DNA of 33,622 nucleotides from contig NZ_FNEN01000012.1 of assembly GCF_900100185.1 (NCBI RefSeq), positions 36,913-70,534 on the forward strand, written 5' to 3'. Both the position numbers and the translations under genes were made by a program. This document shows, in pieces, positions 16,405 to 24,221 of this stretch. Under the pieces are notes generated by a model. The model saw only the letters and a program-made list of their open reading frames with translations, did no database searches and had not been told where the DNA came from. The stretch is from Natribacillus halophilus. GTDB taxonomy: Bacteria > Bacillota > Bacilli > Bacillales > Marinococcaceae. Each line of letters opens with the position of its first letter. The stretch's first letter is position 1.

Positions 16405-17727
16405 TTATTCAAGATCGGCGGCACTTTCCATGGCATTCACGGAACCTGCCCCCTGGGTATTCTCGTCGAGCCCCAAGTTTTCAGCACCTTCGAGCAATCT
16501 TGTTTTAATGTCATCGGGTTCCCACTCTGCATTTAACTCCAACAGTTGCGCGCAGATGCCTGCGACGATGGGGGTGGCCATCGACGTCCCGGACATGGAG
16601 ATATAGTCGTCATCGACGCGACTTGATTTAGAGACTTTATCCAGAAAAGAACGCGGTGAGCGGACGGATACAATATCTACCCCTGGAGCGAGAATGTCCG
16701 GCTTCGTTTCATTATCGATCGTGGGACCGCGACTGGAAAAACTTGCGACGGTATCATCGGAACGATCCGGCGTGTTTTGATCGTCAAGGGCACCTACCGT
16801 GATAATCTGCGGACTCGTGCCGGGAGAAGAGATGGTGCCCGCACTTGGCCCTTCGTTGCCCGCGGCTGCAACCACGATCATTCCTTCTTCCCAGGCCTGA
16901 TTCACCGCCTGCACGACCGGGTCATCGTCTGCAGATTCGGAGCCGGGGCTGCCCAGGGAAAGGGAGAGAATGTCAATGTTGTATTCATCCTTATTTTCCA
17001 GGCACCAATCGATACCGGCGATGATATTGGACAGTGGCCCGGCTCCTGATTTGTCCAGCACTTTGACGCCGACAATATGAGCGTCGGAAGCGGGCGCCAT
17101 ATACCGTCCATCGGATAAATGGCCATTCCCGGCCGCGTCGCCGGCACAATGGGTGCCATGTCCATTGTCATCGTATGCTTCGGTCTCATCATTGATAAAA
17201 TCTTTAAAGGCAACGATGCGATTCTCAGATTCGGTGAAATCAGCGCTTGGATGCACGCCGGTATCAAGAATCGCGATCGTTGTCCCGTCACCGGTCATGC
17301 CGTTATCTTGCAGGAAGCTTGCCCGTGTCGTTTCAGTGGCCGTATGAAGCAAGGCACTGAAAGAACGGTTCAAATAAATTTTTTCAATATCATCGCAATT
17401 ATTACAAAGCTTTTCCAGGGCTTGAGCCGTCAACGTTCCGCTTTGTGACGAAAAGCGGGGAAACGACTGCCTCACCTGGCAGCGCATGTGTGTGTTCGCG
17501 ATGTGTTGAAAAACGGCACTCCCGTTTTGGTAGCCATGGGCTGCTGTCTTGAACTTGACCAGTACCGGAAACACCTTCAATTTACGAATCCAGAGGTCCG
17601 TGTAGGTTTGCAGAAAACACGGGGTGAACCGCATCGGTCTCGTTGCTCCGATTAAGGCATGCCTGAGATGGGTATCTATCAAAGGCCCGTAGGCACGAGC
17701 AACCTTCACCGTAGAAAAATGAAACAT
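16405..17727 (-). CDS. aprX: Intracellular-type subtilisin-like serine protease AprX
   Basis: A 440-residue S8 peptidase without a signal peptide, the same length and start as B. subtilis AprX. The catalytic triad is Asp155 (ILDTGVHP), His190 (NGHGTHCAG) and Ser382 (MSGTSMATP); Asn291 in AAGNEGP forms the oxyanion hole. The first 135 residues are the family's own N-terminal part, with MRFTPCFLQ, CNNCDDI and IYLNRSFSALLHTATE just ahead of the protease domain, likely a propeptide-like inhibitor. No membrane anchor or wall signal. It is monocistronic and convergent with rsiX. In B. subtilis the protein is expressed late in growth; its substrate is unknown. Confidence 0.95.
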   Translation of the reverse strand: MFHFSTVKVARAYGPLIDTHLRHALIGATRPMRFTPCFLQTYTDLWIRKLKVFPVLVKFKTAAHGYQNGSAVFQHIANTHMRCQVRQSFPRFSSQSGTLTAQALEKLCNNCDDIEKIYLNRSFSALLHTATETTRASFLQDNGMTGDGTTIAILDTGVHPSADFTESENRIVAFKDFINDETEAYDDNGHGTHCAGDAAGNGHLSDGRYMAPASDAHIVGVKVLDKSGAGPLSNIIAGIDWCLENKDEYNIDILSLSLGSPGSESADDDPVVQAVNQAWEEGMIVVAAAGNEGPSAGTISSPGTSPQIITVGALDDQNTPDRSDDTVASFSSRGPTIDNETKPDILAPGVDIVSVRSPRSFLDKVSKSSRVDDDYISMSGTSMATPIVAGICAQLLELNAEWEPDDIKTRLLEGAENLGLDENTQGAGSVNAMESAADLE

Positions 17728-17835
17728 TGGTTGAACCCCTTTTCTTTGCTGGTTTCACAAGCAATTTATGCTTATAAAGCCAACAATGAGGCGGTTCTTG
17801 CTTAGATTTATAAAAAATGATTGATATGTTTACGG

Positions 17836-17862
17836 CGAAAAAACCCCTCACTCAGAGGGGTT
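17836..17862 (-). terminator. Terminator of the rhomboid gene
   Basis: AACCCCTC (17842-17849) pairs with GAGGGGTT (17855-17862) over a 5-nt loop, and the minus strand continues with a T run (complement of 17838-17843). Confidence 0.85.
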
Positions 17863-17886
17863 CGGATCATAGATTAATGTTGTATC

Positions 17887-18672
17887 CTATATAAATAGAT
17901 TGGCCAGAATTCCTACGATGACGAGGACGATGAAGATGACGCCCAGAGCGTTCGCGATGAAAGAGCCATTCTTTCCTGGTCCCACGCGCCGTTTGTTTTT
18001 CCATCTGTTTGGATTAAATTGCGGTGAACCATCATCTTTTGGTGGCGGGACACGTTGAATCGGAATAAACGGCCTGACATTTTGTAAAAACAGCGGTGCC
18101 AGGACGACACCTGATAACGCGCCAATAAGGTGAGCCAAAACGTTAATCCCCGGAACAAGAAAGGTCATAACAATCCCAATGATGAGAATGATCGTCACGA
18201 CTTGCCTACTCTGAGGATCCAGAAGTTCTTTACGAAAAATTATCATATAAAGGTATAAGCCAAGCAGACCGTAAATAGCGCCTGAAGCACCGACGTGGCT
18301 ATACTGAAGACCTTGTAAAAGGAAAGTGGCAATGTTCGCGATCACTGCCGTAAGAAAATAAATAGAAATAAACTTCACTTTTCCAAGCATTTGCTCAAGG
18401 GCAGGGCCAAACAGAAAGAGGGCAAACGAATTAAAAAGGACGTGCTGCAACCCTAAATGTAATACAATGGGTGTCAACAGGCGCCACCATTCGCCCTGGG
18501 CGATGAGAAAATTATACCCGATAAAATAATATTCAATCCACAGACCAGGTGGAAAGATTCCCCATTGGCCGAGCGAAACGAGAAGAAACAGACCGAGATG
18601 GGTGGCGAGCAGCACCGTTATAACGGGATAATTGCGTGTAAATGAATAAAATGTTTCGTTACGAACGAACAT
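17887..18672 (-). CDS. ydcA: Rhomboid-family intramembrane serine protease
   Basis: A 261-residue protein with about six membrane helices forming the rhomboid core, plus a C-terminal extension (about 205-261) ending in a further helix. The catalytic Ser130 lies in GASGAIYGLLG and the partner His181 in LAHLIGALSG; the HVLFN motif (His77, Asn81) gives the oxyanion side. Rhomboids cut helices of membrane proteins; targets here are unknown. It is divergent from acpS, the same neighbour as ydcA in B. subtilis. The GKNGSF linker before the last helix is basic, so the N-terminus and this loop are likely cytoplasmic. Confidence 0.92.
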   Translation of the reverse strand: MFVRNETFYSFTRNYPVITVLLATHLGLFLLVSLGQWGIFPPGLWIEYYFIGYNFLIAQGEWWRLLTPIVLHLGLQHVLFNSFALFLFGPALEQMLGKVKFISIYFLTAVIANIATFLLQGLQYSHVGASGAIYGLLGLYLYMIIFRKELLDPQSRQVVTIILIIGIVMTFLVPGINVLAHLIGALSGVVLAPLFLQNVRPFIPIQRVPPPKDDGSPQFNPNRWKNKRRVGPGKNGSFIANALGVIFIVLVIVGILANLFI

Positions 18673-18755
18673 TAGACCACTCCTTCAAAGATCAAGCACA
18701 TCATTATTTTACCATATGAAGATCTTCGAGATCGAATGAGAAAGGGGACTTGGGC

Positions 18756-19121
18756 ATGATTGTCGGAACCGGCATCGACATCGTGGAATTTAACCGAATG
18801 GAAGCGGTGATGGAAAGACAACCGCGGTTTATCACAAGGATTTTAACGCCAGGAGAACGAGACGTGATGGAGGCATTGTCCTCGCGCCGGCAAACCGAAT
18901 TTCTTGCCGGCAGGTTTGCAGTTAAAGAAGCCCTCGCCAAAGCGAACGGGAGCGGCGTGGGCGCCTCTATTAGCTGGAAGGATGTAGAAGTGTTAAACGC
19001 AAAAAGCGGCGCTCCCGTCGCGGTTTGTTCCAGGTTCGATGATTCTATCCACATTCATGCTTCGATTTCTCATTCCCGCTCCTCTGCTGTCGGCCAGGTT
19101 ATTTTGGAAAAAGCGGACTGA
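18756..19121 (+). CDS. acpS: Holo-[acyl-carrier-protein] synthase AcpS
   Basis: AcpS moves the 4'-phosphopantetheine arm of coenzyme A onto apo-ACP, needed for fatty acid synthesis. The 121-residue length fits. The Mg-binding Asp8 lies in GTGIDIVE, and the second signature is FLAGRFAVKEALAKA with its Glu near residue 58. The end IHASISHSRSSAVGQVILE is also conserved. Start ATG 18756 has AAAGGGG 8 nt upstream; a TTG at 18750 would add two residues. It faces the rhomboid gene and is followed by a 383-nt gap before ydcC, longer than usual. Confidence 0.95.
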   Translation: MIVGTGIDIVEFNRMEAVMERQPRFITRILTPGERDVMEALSSRRQTEFLAGRFAVKEALAKANGSGVGASISWKDVEVLNAKSGAPVAVCSRFDDSIHIHASISHSRSSAVGQVILEKAD

Positions 19122-19504
19122 GAGCTGAATCTGCTTTGCCGAGGGATATTTTTTCTCTCTTTCAGACGAGCCGGCATAAGTCATTGGGTTGTCTCATATG
19201 ATGTATTGCGGTTAGGAGGGGCCTGACATGTTTGTGGAAGGGTGTGGAAATGGCTAGTGGGCTGTTTCATGATTGAATCGTCTTGGATCGCGGGGTGCTG
19301 TCATCATGGTTGAAGGATAAATAGGTAAAAAAAACAAAAGTTGCAACCATAATGGCAAGACGGTCGTCGTTTTCACAACCAGTGAAGGCGATTTCACCCA
19401 CTAAGAGGATTCATCCCTTTCCACTTGCATTTCGATTTTTCAGCAGCTGCTTTAAATAGGTGCCCTCTTTTGTCGTTACAACTGAGACAAAGGAGAGATA
19501 TTCG
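19122..19504. other. 383-nt gap between acpS and ydcC, no gene seen
   Basis: I find no ORF with a ribosome site, no RNA gene and no clear terminator here. A strong-looking TTAGGAGGGG at about 19213 precedes an ATG at 19229 that stops after nine codons (MFVEGCGNG). The only regulatory sign is the AAAGGAGAG site for ydcC at the right end. Confidence 0.6.
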
Positions 19505-20536
19505 GTGAAAAAAGCAGGATGGCTATCTTTGGTTGCACTGGCTTCGGTCGTATTGCTGGCAGCTTGCGGTGAGAAATCCCAGGAAGAGGTCATTGAGGAG
19601 TTGGATGAGACCTTACAGACGATGGACGGTTATCAGACAGAAGCGACCATGACGATGCAGACAGGACAAGAGCCGCGTCAATACGATGTCGACATCGCTC
19701 ACATGCAAAACGAAGAAAACCGGTACTATCGTGTAGAGTTGCAAAATGAAGATGAAGAACAGAATCAAATGATTCTTCGCAACGATGAGGGTGTATTTTT
19801 ACTCACCCCGGCGTTAAACAAAAGCTTTCGGTTTCAAAGCGATTGGCCCAACAACAATAGCCAAATGTATTTGTATGAATCATTGATTGGAGATATTTTA
19901 ACTGATACGGAACGCGAATTTGCCGTGGAGGAGAACCAGTATGTTTTTGAAACGAATACGAACTACCAGAATCAAAATCTACATCAACAGGAAATTGTCC
20001 TGAACAGCGATGATTTGTCTCCCCATTCGGTAAGGGTATTTGATGAAGACTATAACACACTCGTGGAAGTTGCATTCGAATCGTTTGCTCTAAATGAGAC
20101 GCTGGAAAGAGATGAATTCGATATGGATGCCAATATGGAAAGCGAGGAAACGGAAGAACCGGCAGCGGTTGAAGAGGAAGAAGCTGAAGATCCACTGGAT
20201 GTGTTCATGCCTTCATATGAACCGGAAAATACAGAACTGTCGCAAAGTGAAGAGGTTGAGACGGATATAGGGCAAAGGGTGATTTTAACGTACGAAGGTG
20301 ATCGCCCGTTTACGATTATCCAGCAACCGGCAAGTGTCTCTGCCGCCTCGGGGACTGCACCGACGGAGTTGGGGCAAGGTGAACCGACTGTGCTGGGCGA
20401 TGTCGTGGGGGTCATGTCCAATGAAACGCTAACCTGGACGGAGAACGGCGTCGAGTTTATCCTTGCTTCAGATTCACTGGAAAATGAAGAAATGTCGGCC
20501 ATTGCAGAATCGATGACCTCTACGTCTGCGAAATAG
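19505..20536 (+). CDS. ydcC: YdcC/LolA-like outer-leaflet lipoprotein
   Basis: From GTG 19505 the product has 343 residues, close to B. subtilis YdcC. The N-terminus (KKAGWLSLVALASVVLLAAC) is a lipoprotein signal with lipobox LAAC and lipidated Cys21. The body to about residue 205 follows the LolA/DUF4367 type (ELDETLQTMDGYQTEATMTM near the start, then repeated beta strands), a fold that holds lipids. Then comes an acidic linker of about 30 residues and a C-terminal domain ending before EEMSAIAESMTS, as in sporulation lipoproteins of the YdcC kind. AAAGGAGAG lies 7-8 nt before GTG; the longer ORF start at 19460 would bury the lipobox. Function unknown. Confidence 0.9.
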   Translation: MKKAGWLSLVALASVVLLAACGEKSQEEVIEELDETLQTMDGYQTEATMTMQTGQEPRQYDVDIAHMQNEENRYYRVELQNEDEEQNQMILRNDEGVFLLTPALNKSFRFQSDWPNNNSQMYLYESLIGDILTDTEREFAVEENQYVFETNTNYQNQNLHQQEIVLNSDDLSPHSVRVFDEDYNTLVEVAFESFALNETLERDEFDMDANMESEETEEPAAVEEEEAEDPLDVFMPSYEPENTELSQSEEVETDIGQRVILTYEGDRPFTIIQQPASVSAASGTAPTELGQGEPTVLGDVVGVMSNETLTWTENGVEFILASDSLENEEMSAIAESMTSTSAK

Positions 20537-20568
20537 GCGCGCTCGAGATATTCTGATATAGATGATTT

Positions 20569-20598
20569 GGACTCAGAGTTTATCTGGGTCTTTTTTTG
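20569..20598 (+). terminator. Terminator of ydcC
   Basis: GGACTCAGA (20569-20577) pairs, with one G-U, with TCTGGGTC (20583-20590), followed by a run of T to 20597. Confidence 0.8.
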
Positions 20599-20703
20599 CA
20601 GGTAAGAAACAATGTGGAACATCAGCTCTGAGTGTTGACATCTCCCCCAAACAATCCAATAATAAACAATGAACATCATCAACTTCAGCAAGGAGAATCA
20701 GCT

Positions 20704-21855
20704 GTGAATGCTTATCAAGCTGGCCAATATCGAGACACTTGGATCGAGATAGATCTGGAGGCTATCGCTGACAATGTTAAAGCGGTGCAGGCCCTTCATG
20801 ACACGGATATAAACGTGATGGCCGTCGTGAAGGCGGACGGATATGGACACGGGGCTACTCAAGTTGCTCGCGCAGCGATTGCAGCCGGTGCCCAATGGAT
20901 AGGGGTAGCGCTTTTGGAGGAGGCTGTTGCCTTAAGAGAAGCAGGCATACAGGTGCCGATCCTGGTGCTTGGTCGGATCAATCCCCGGGACGCAAATGTG
21001 GCGCAACAATATAAGATTTCGGTAACGGCTTTTCAAAAGGAGTGGTTAGCGGAGGCCAAAACTTATCTTGATACAAACACCCCGCTAAATGTGCATATGA
21101 AATGCGATACCGGGATGGGGCGCATAGGTTTAACGGAGGAACAAACGCTTCTGGATATGGTAAAAACAATACTAATGGAAGATGCTTTTCATCTTGAAGG
21201 CATTTTCACTCATCTTGCCACCGCGGATGAGTGGGCAACAGATTACCTGGAGCGGCAATTAAAATATTTTCAAACCTATGTTAAGCTTGCAAAAGAGACA
21301 GCAGGGCCGATCCCTTATGTTCACTACAGCAATAGTGCCGCGAGCTTGCGATACCCCGGCACGGATTATAATATGATTCGTTTTGGCATCTCCATGTATG
21401 GACTCGTCCCCGCGGTTGACACCGCCGCGGATATCCCCGTTTCTTTACTGCCGGCTATGTCACTTCACAGCCGTTTGGTTCATGTAAAAAAAGTGGCGCC
21501 GTCCACCTCCATTAGTTACGGGGCGACGTATCAGGCAAGCGAGGAAGAATGGATTGGCACCGTGCCTATAGGCTACGGGGACGGATGGTTAAGAGCGAAC
21601 GCGACGAACGGCGGTGAAGTTCTCGTGGAAGGCGAGCGCTGTCCGATCGTCGGCCGAATATGCATGGACCAAATGATGGTCAGACTTCCGAAGGAACTCC
21701 CCGTAGGAACGAAAGTGACATTAATCGGTCAACAGAAAGAAGAAAAAATAACCATAGAGGAAGTAGCACAACGCCTATCTACCATCACTTATGAAATTCC
21801 CTGTACACTGAACAACAGAATTCCCCGCTATTATTATCCCGCTGAAAAACAATAG
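20704..21855 (+). CDS. alr: Alanine racemase
   Basis: The enzyme interconverts L- and D-alanine with pyridoxal phosphate and supplies D-Ala for peptidoglycan. The PLP lysine is Lys43 in VVKADGYGHG; the barrel continues through GRIGL, FTHLATAD and YVHYSNSAA, and the second catalytic residue, the Tyr of SISYGATY, opens the C-terminal domain with IGYGDGW and GRICMDQMMV. From GTG 20704 the length is 383 residues, typical. That start follows AAGGAGA by 7 nt; ATG-like starts further up add a poorly conserved tail. It sits between ydcC and ndoAI as in B. subtilis. Confidence 0.95.
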   Translation: MNAYQAGQYRDTWIEIDLEAIADNVKAVQALHDTDINVMAVVKADGYGHGATQVARAAIAAGAQWIGVALLEEAVALREAGIQVPILVLGRINPRDANVAQQYKISVTAFQKEWLAEAKTYLDTNTPLNVHMKCDTGMGRIGLTEEQTLLDMVKTILMEDAFHLEGIFTHLATADEWATDYLERQLKYFQTYVKLAKETAGPIPYVHYSNSAASLRYPGTDYNMIRFGISMYGLVPAVDTAADIPVSLLPAMSLHSRLVHVKKVAPSTSISYGATYQASEEEWIGTVPIGYGDGWLRANATNGGEVLVEGERCPIVGRICMDQMMVRLPKELPVGTKVTLIGQQKEEKITIEEVAQRLSTITYEIPCTLNNRIPRYYYPAEKQ

Positions 21856-21955
21856 CCCAAAAAAGTTCTACATTTTTCGCAGTATAGGCAGGAATTTTGT
21901 CGAATGTGTCGAATAACACGGGTAGAAAACTGTCACATCCGGAAAAAATCAGTTT

Positions 21956-21984
21956 TTGCAAATTGCCCGGTTGGATGCTATTAT
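21956..21984 (+). promoter_or_regulatory. SigA-type promoter of ndoAI
   Basis: TTGCAA (21956-21961) and TATTAT (21979-21984) are 17 nt apart, and TG one base before the -10 (21976-21977) makes it an extended -10 site. It is placed 56 nt before the ndoAI start. Confidence 0.7.
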
Positions 21985-22039
21985 GTGTACAGAGCATTCA
22001 AGGTCGTGGGTGAAACGTTTGTGCAGGAGGTGTTTTCTC

Positions 22040-22324
22040 TTGTCCCAGGACAGCGCCAGTCACATTATGATCAGCCTTCCTAATTATTTATTGCGAGAGG
22101 TGGACCGAATGACAAAACGCGATGGATTAAACCGCAGTGATTTTCTCCACCAGGCGGCAACGAAGTATTTACACGAGCGTAAAGAAATCGTACGGGAATC
22201 TATGCAGCAAGGTTATGTAGAGATGGCCAGCATTAACCTGAACATCGCGACGGAGTCGTTTGAACTGGAAGAGGAAGCTGAATCGTGGGTAGACTACAGA
22301 AATATCGGCGGGGCTCAGCTTTAG
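22040..22324 (+). CDS. ndoAI: EndoAI-type antitoxin (ribbon-helix-helix), without its toxin
   Basis: From TTG 22040 (AGGAGG 9 nt upstream) the product has 94 residues, as B. subtilis EndoAI. ISLPNYLLREVDRMTKRDGL and NRSDFLHQAATKYLHER are the ribbon-helix-helix DNA-binding part (about 10-45), and the conserved tail QQGYVEMASINLNIATESFE (about 56-75) plus the acidic end is the part that blocks the EndoA/MazF ribonuclease. In B. subtilis endoA follows within a few nucleotides. Here a strong terminator and then a 93-bp repeat follow, and no MazF reading frame exists before rsbR. So the gene looks intact but alone; it may protect against a toxin elsewhere or serve only as a regulator. Confidence 0.88.
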   Translation: MSQDSASHIMISLPNYLLREVDRMTKRDGLNRSDFLHQAATKYLHERKEIVRESMQQGYVEMASINLNIATESFELEEEAESWVDYRNIGGAQL

Positions 22325-22361
22325 CATTTTTATGATCCTTTTTGAAAAGAGGAGCCCTATA

Positions 22362-22396
22362 AAGTTGCTTCGATCAATTGATCGGCAACTTTTTTT
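22362..22396 (+). terminator. Terminator of ndoAI
   Basis: AAGTTGC (22362-22368) pairs with GCAACTT (22385-22391); the loop itself contains the palindrome CGATCAATTGATCG. Seven T follow (22390-22396). Repeat copy A begins at the next base. Confidence 0.88.
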
Positions 22397-22489
22397 AGCA
22401 GGTAAGAAAGTATAAACCACTTTCTTATCCTGCATAAGTGTAACTAAGGCTTATCGCCTTAAAGGCTTGGCGATAAGCCAAGTTTTCTT
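22397..22489 (-). repeat. 93-bp two-hairpin repeat, copy A (inverted)
   Basis: On the minus strand this copy reads like copies B (25315-25407) and C (29891-29983); it differs from C at 2 of 93 positions. Hairpin 1 is GGCTTATCGCC paired with GGCGATAAGCC over a 10-nt loop. Hairpin 2 is built around GATAAGAAAGT and ACTTTCTTA(C/T)C over a short loop. It encodes nothing. It occupies the space where endoA would be, 88 nt before rsbR. No convincing target duplication flanks it. Confidence 0.93.
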
Positions 22490-22576
22490 TATGTAAAGGT
22501 GAACCCTCGGGTAAGATTTGCGTTCCTATACAAAGCATGAAATAATTAGTATAAACAGCAATATGGGGGTATAGAC

Positions 22577-23383
22577 ATGCATTCTTCGGTTATAGATTAT
22601 ATTCATCAAAGAAAAACACACTATATAACGAAATGGAAAGAAGACCTCACTCAGCTGGTATTTCAGCAAGAAGGCCTTTCAGATGATCTCACAGAAGATA
22701 TAACCAACGAAATGATCGATTTAGTATTTGATGGATTATTCTCCGAAGAGCATGAGCAAGAAGAGCGACTGCGGCGCTTCGCTGACCGTTTAAGCCACTA
22801 TGGTTTGCCGCTTAGTGATTACATCCGCGGTTTGCAATCCATGCGACAAACGGTAAAAAGTGATTTGGATGCCCAGTATTCAGAAGGACAAGTTGCGGCC
22901 TTTGAAGCCTGGCTGGATGAGCTCATCAGCAAGTTGGTGGATGCGGGCGCAAAGACACAAGAGAGAGTCATCGATTTACAAAACGTTGCGCTCAAGGAGA
23001 TGTCCGCGCCATTAATTCCGGTTTTTGACAGAATTAGTGTCATGCCTCTAATCGGCACAATTGATACTAAACGCGCACAACAAATTATGGAAAATTTATT
23101 GGAAGGCATTATCGAATTTCGCACGCAAGTGGTTTTGATCGATATTACCGGTGTCCCTGTCGTTGATACGATGGTCGCTCAACATATTATTAAAGTCTCG
23201 AAAGCTGTTGGACTCGTGGGATCAAAGTGTATTATTGTGGGTATCCGGCCGGAAATCGCCCAGACGATCGTTAATCTTGGTATTGATTTGAGTAAGTTTT
23301 CGACAACGAGCAATCTTAAAGAAGGGGTGGAAACGGCCTTGGCCATCACCCAACGCGAAATCACACCATTATCGACTTCCTGA
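22577..23383 (+). CDS. rsbR: Stressosome co-antagonist RsbR
   Basis: The 268-residue protein has the two RsbR parts: a helical, globin-like N-terminal sensor (1-135) and a STAS domain (about 145-265) that assembles with RsbS into the 1.8-MDa stressosome core. The STAS part carries LIDITGVPVVDTMVAQHII and GIRPEIAQTIVNLGIDLSKF, nearly as in B. subtilis RsbRA; the Thr residues in VVDTMV and EIAQT lie in the segments where RsbT phosphorylates RsbR. The N-terminal half is much less conserved, as expected for a sensor. ATG 22577 follows a GGGGG site. First gene of the block and likely of an rsbRSTU message; I see no strong SigA promoter. Confidence 0.95.
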   Translation: MHSSVIDYIHQRKTHYITKWKEDLTQLVFQQEGLSDDLTEDITNEMIDLVFDGLFSEEHEQEERLRRFADRLSHYGLPLSDYIRGLQSMRQTVKSDLDAQYSEGQVAAFEAWLDELISKLVDAGAKTQERVIDLQNVALKEMSAPLIPVFDRISVMPLIGTIDTKRAQQIMENLLEGIIEFRTQVVLIDITGVPVVDTMVAQHIIKVSKAVGLVGSKCIIVGIRPEIAQTIVNLGIDLSKFSTTSNLKEGVETALAITQREITPLSTS

Positions 23384-23402
23384 CCAGAACACTTTGCTCA
23401 CC

Positions 23403-23430
23403 TCTAACCTCTTACATCCCACATCTAGTA
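23403..23430. repeat. Four heptad repeats between rsbR and rsbS
   Basis: TCTAACC, TCTTACA, TCCCACA and TCTAGTA follow in a strict 7-nt register. The same TCNNACA-like unit forms the right arm of the palindrome in the tRNA operon (31140-31174). It lies in the 62-nt rsbR-rsbS gap, just before the rsbS ribosome site CGGAGG. Confidence 0.5.
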
Positions 23431-23445
23431 CCGGAGGTATAAGTT

Positions 23446-23802
23446 ATGAGAATACCGATATTAAAATTAGGGAAATACTTACTGATTTCTATCCAGGTTG
23501 AGTTGGATGATCAGACAGCGATCCAATTTCAGGAAGATTTGTTAAACAGAATTCATCAAGAGGGCTCGCAGGGCATCGTGATTGACTTAACGTCCGTAGA
23601 CATGATCGATTCTTATATTGCCAAGGTCATCGGGGATGTTGTGAAGATGTCCAATTTAATGGGAGCTAAAGTCGTCTTGACCGGCATCCAACCGGCGGTG
23701 GCCATTACATTGGTTGAAATGGGCGTATCATTGAACGAAGTTCATACAGCCCTGGATCTGGAACAAGGGCTTGAAACATTACAACAGGAACTGGAGGGGT
23801 GA
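23446..23802 (+). CDS. rsbS: Stressosome antagonist RsbS
   Basis: A 118-residue single STAS domain that holds the kinase RsbT in the stressosome. The segment [20 protein letters not shown] contains Ser56, equivalent to the serine that RsbT phosphorylates to release itself. [22 protein letters not shown] is the conserved second half. The stop overlaps the rsbT ribosome site and start region, so the two are translationally coupled. Confidence 0.95.
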   Translation: MRIPILKLGKYLLISIQVELDDQTAIQFQEDLLNRIHQEGSQGIVIDLTSVDMIDSYIAKVIGDVVKMSNLMGAKVVLTGIQPAVAITLVEMGVSLNEVHTALDLEQGLETLQQELEG

Positions 23803-23804
23803 TG

Positions 23805-24206
23805 ATGCGCACTCAGCCTTCTGTTGAGGTTGGCACAGAATGGGGAATTGTTTCTGCACGTCAAGCCGGACGGGAACTTGCCAAAGAGGTGGGTTTCAAC
23901 AATGTCGATCAAGCCCGAATCGCGACGGCGATATCCGAGTTGGCACGAAATATTTATTTATATACAGAGAACGGGGTCATCGAACTGGAAGTGGTGGAGA
24001 AAGACGCTTTAAAAGGGATGAAAATTATTGCCCGTGATGATGGACCGGGCATCGAGAACATTAGGGATGTTATGGAGGATGGCTATTCTTCATCAGGTGG
24101 TCTCGGTGCTGGGTTACCGGGAGTGAAACGATTGTTGGATGAGTTTGATATCGAAAGTGAGCTTGGTAACGGGACGGTGATTTCGACGATTAAGTGGCTT
24201 CGGTAG
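23805..24206 (+). CDS. rsbT: Switch kinase RsbT
   Basis: With start ATG 23805 the product has 133 residues, exactly the B. subtilis length. It is a GHKL-type serine/threonine kinase: N-box ISELARNIYLYTE (about 43-55), G1 DDGPGI (about 78-83), and G2 region GGLGAGLPGVKRL (about 98-110). Stress makes RsbT phosphorylate RsbR and RsbS, leave the stressosome and switch on RsbU. Three in-frame starts (23799, 23802, 23805) crowd here; 23805 has the best spacing to GGAGG (23793-23797). Confidence 0.95.
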   Translation: MRTQPSVEVGTEWGIVSARQAGRELAKEVGFNNVDQARIATAISELARNIYLYTENGVIELEVVEKDALKGMKIIARDDGPGIENIRDVMEDGYSSSGGLGAGLPGVKRLLDEFDIESELGNGTVISTIKWLR

Positions 24207-24221
24207 GGAGGGATCAAATCG

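Noticed and set aside
19122-19504. Missing small gene between acpS and ydcC
   Set aside because: The only start with a good ribosome site (19229) stops after nine codons, and no frame looks like a protein.
21914-21940. SigB-like promoter before ndoAI (GTCGAA-N15-GGGTAG)
   Set aside because: The -35 matches only 4 of 6 and the spacing is long; a better SigA site lies downstream at 21956-21984.
22397-22489. Repeat copy A as a promoter or attenuator for rsbR
   Set aside because: I find no well-spaced -35/-10 pair in the element in either direction; TATACT in it lacks a -35.
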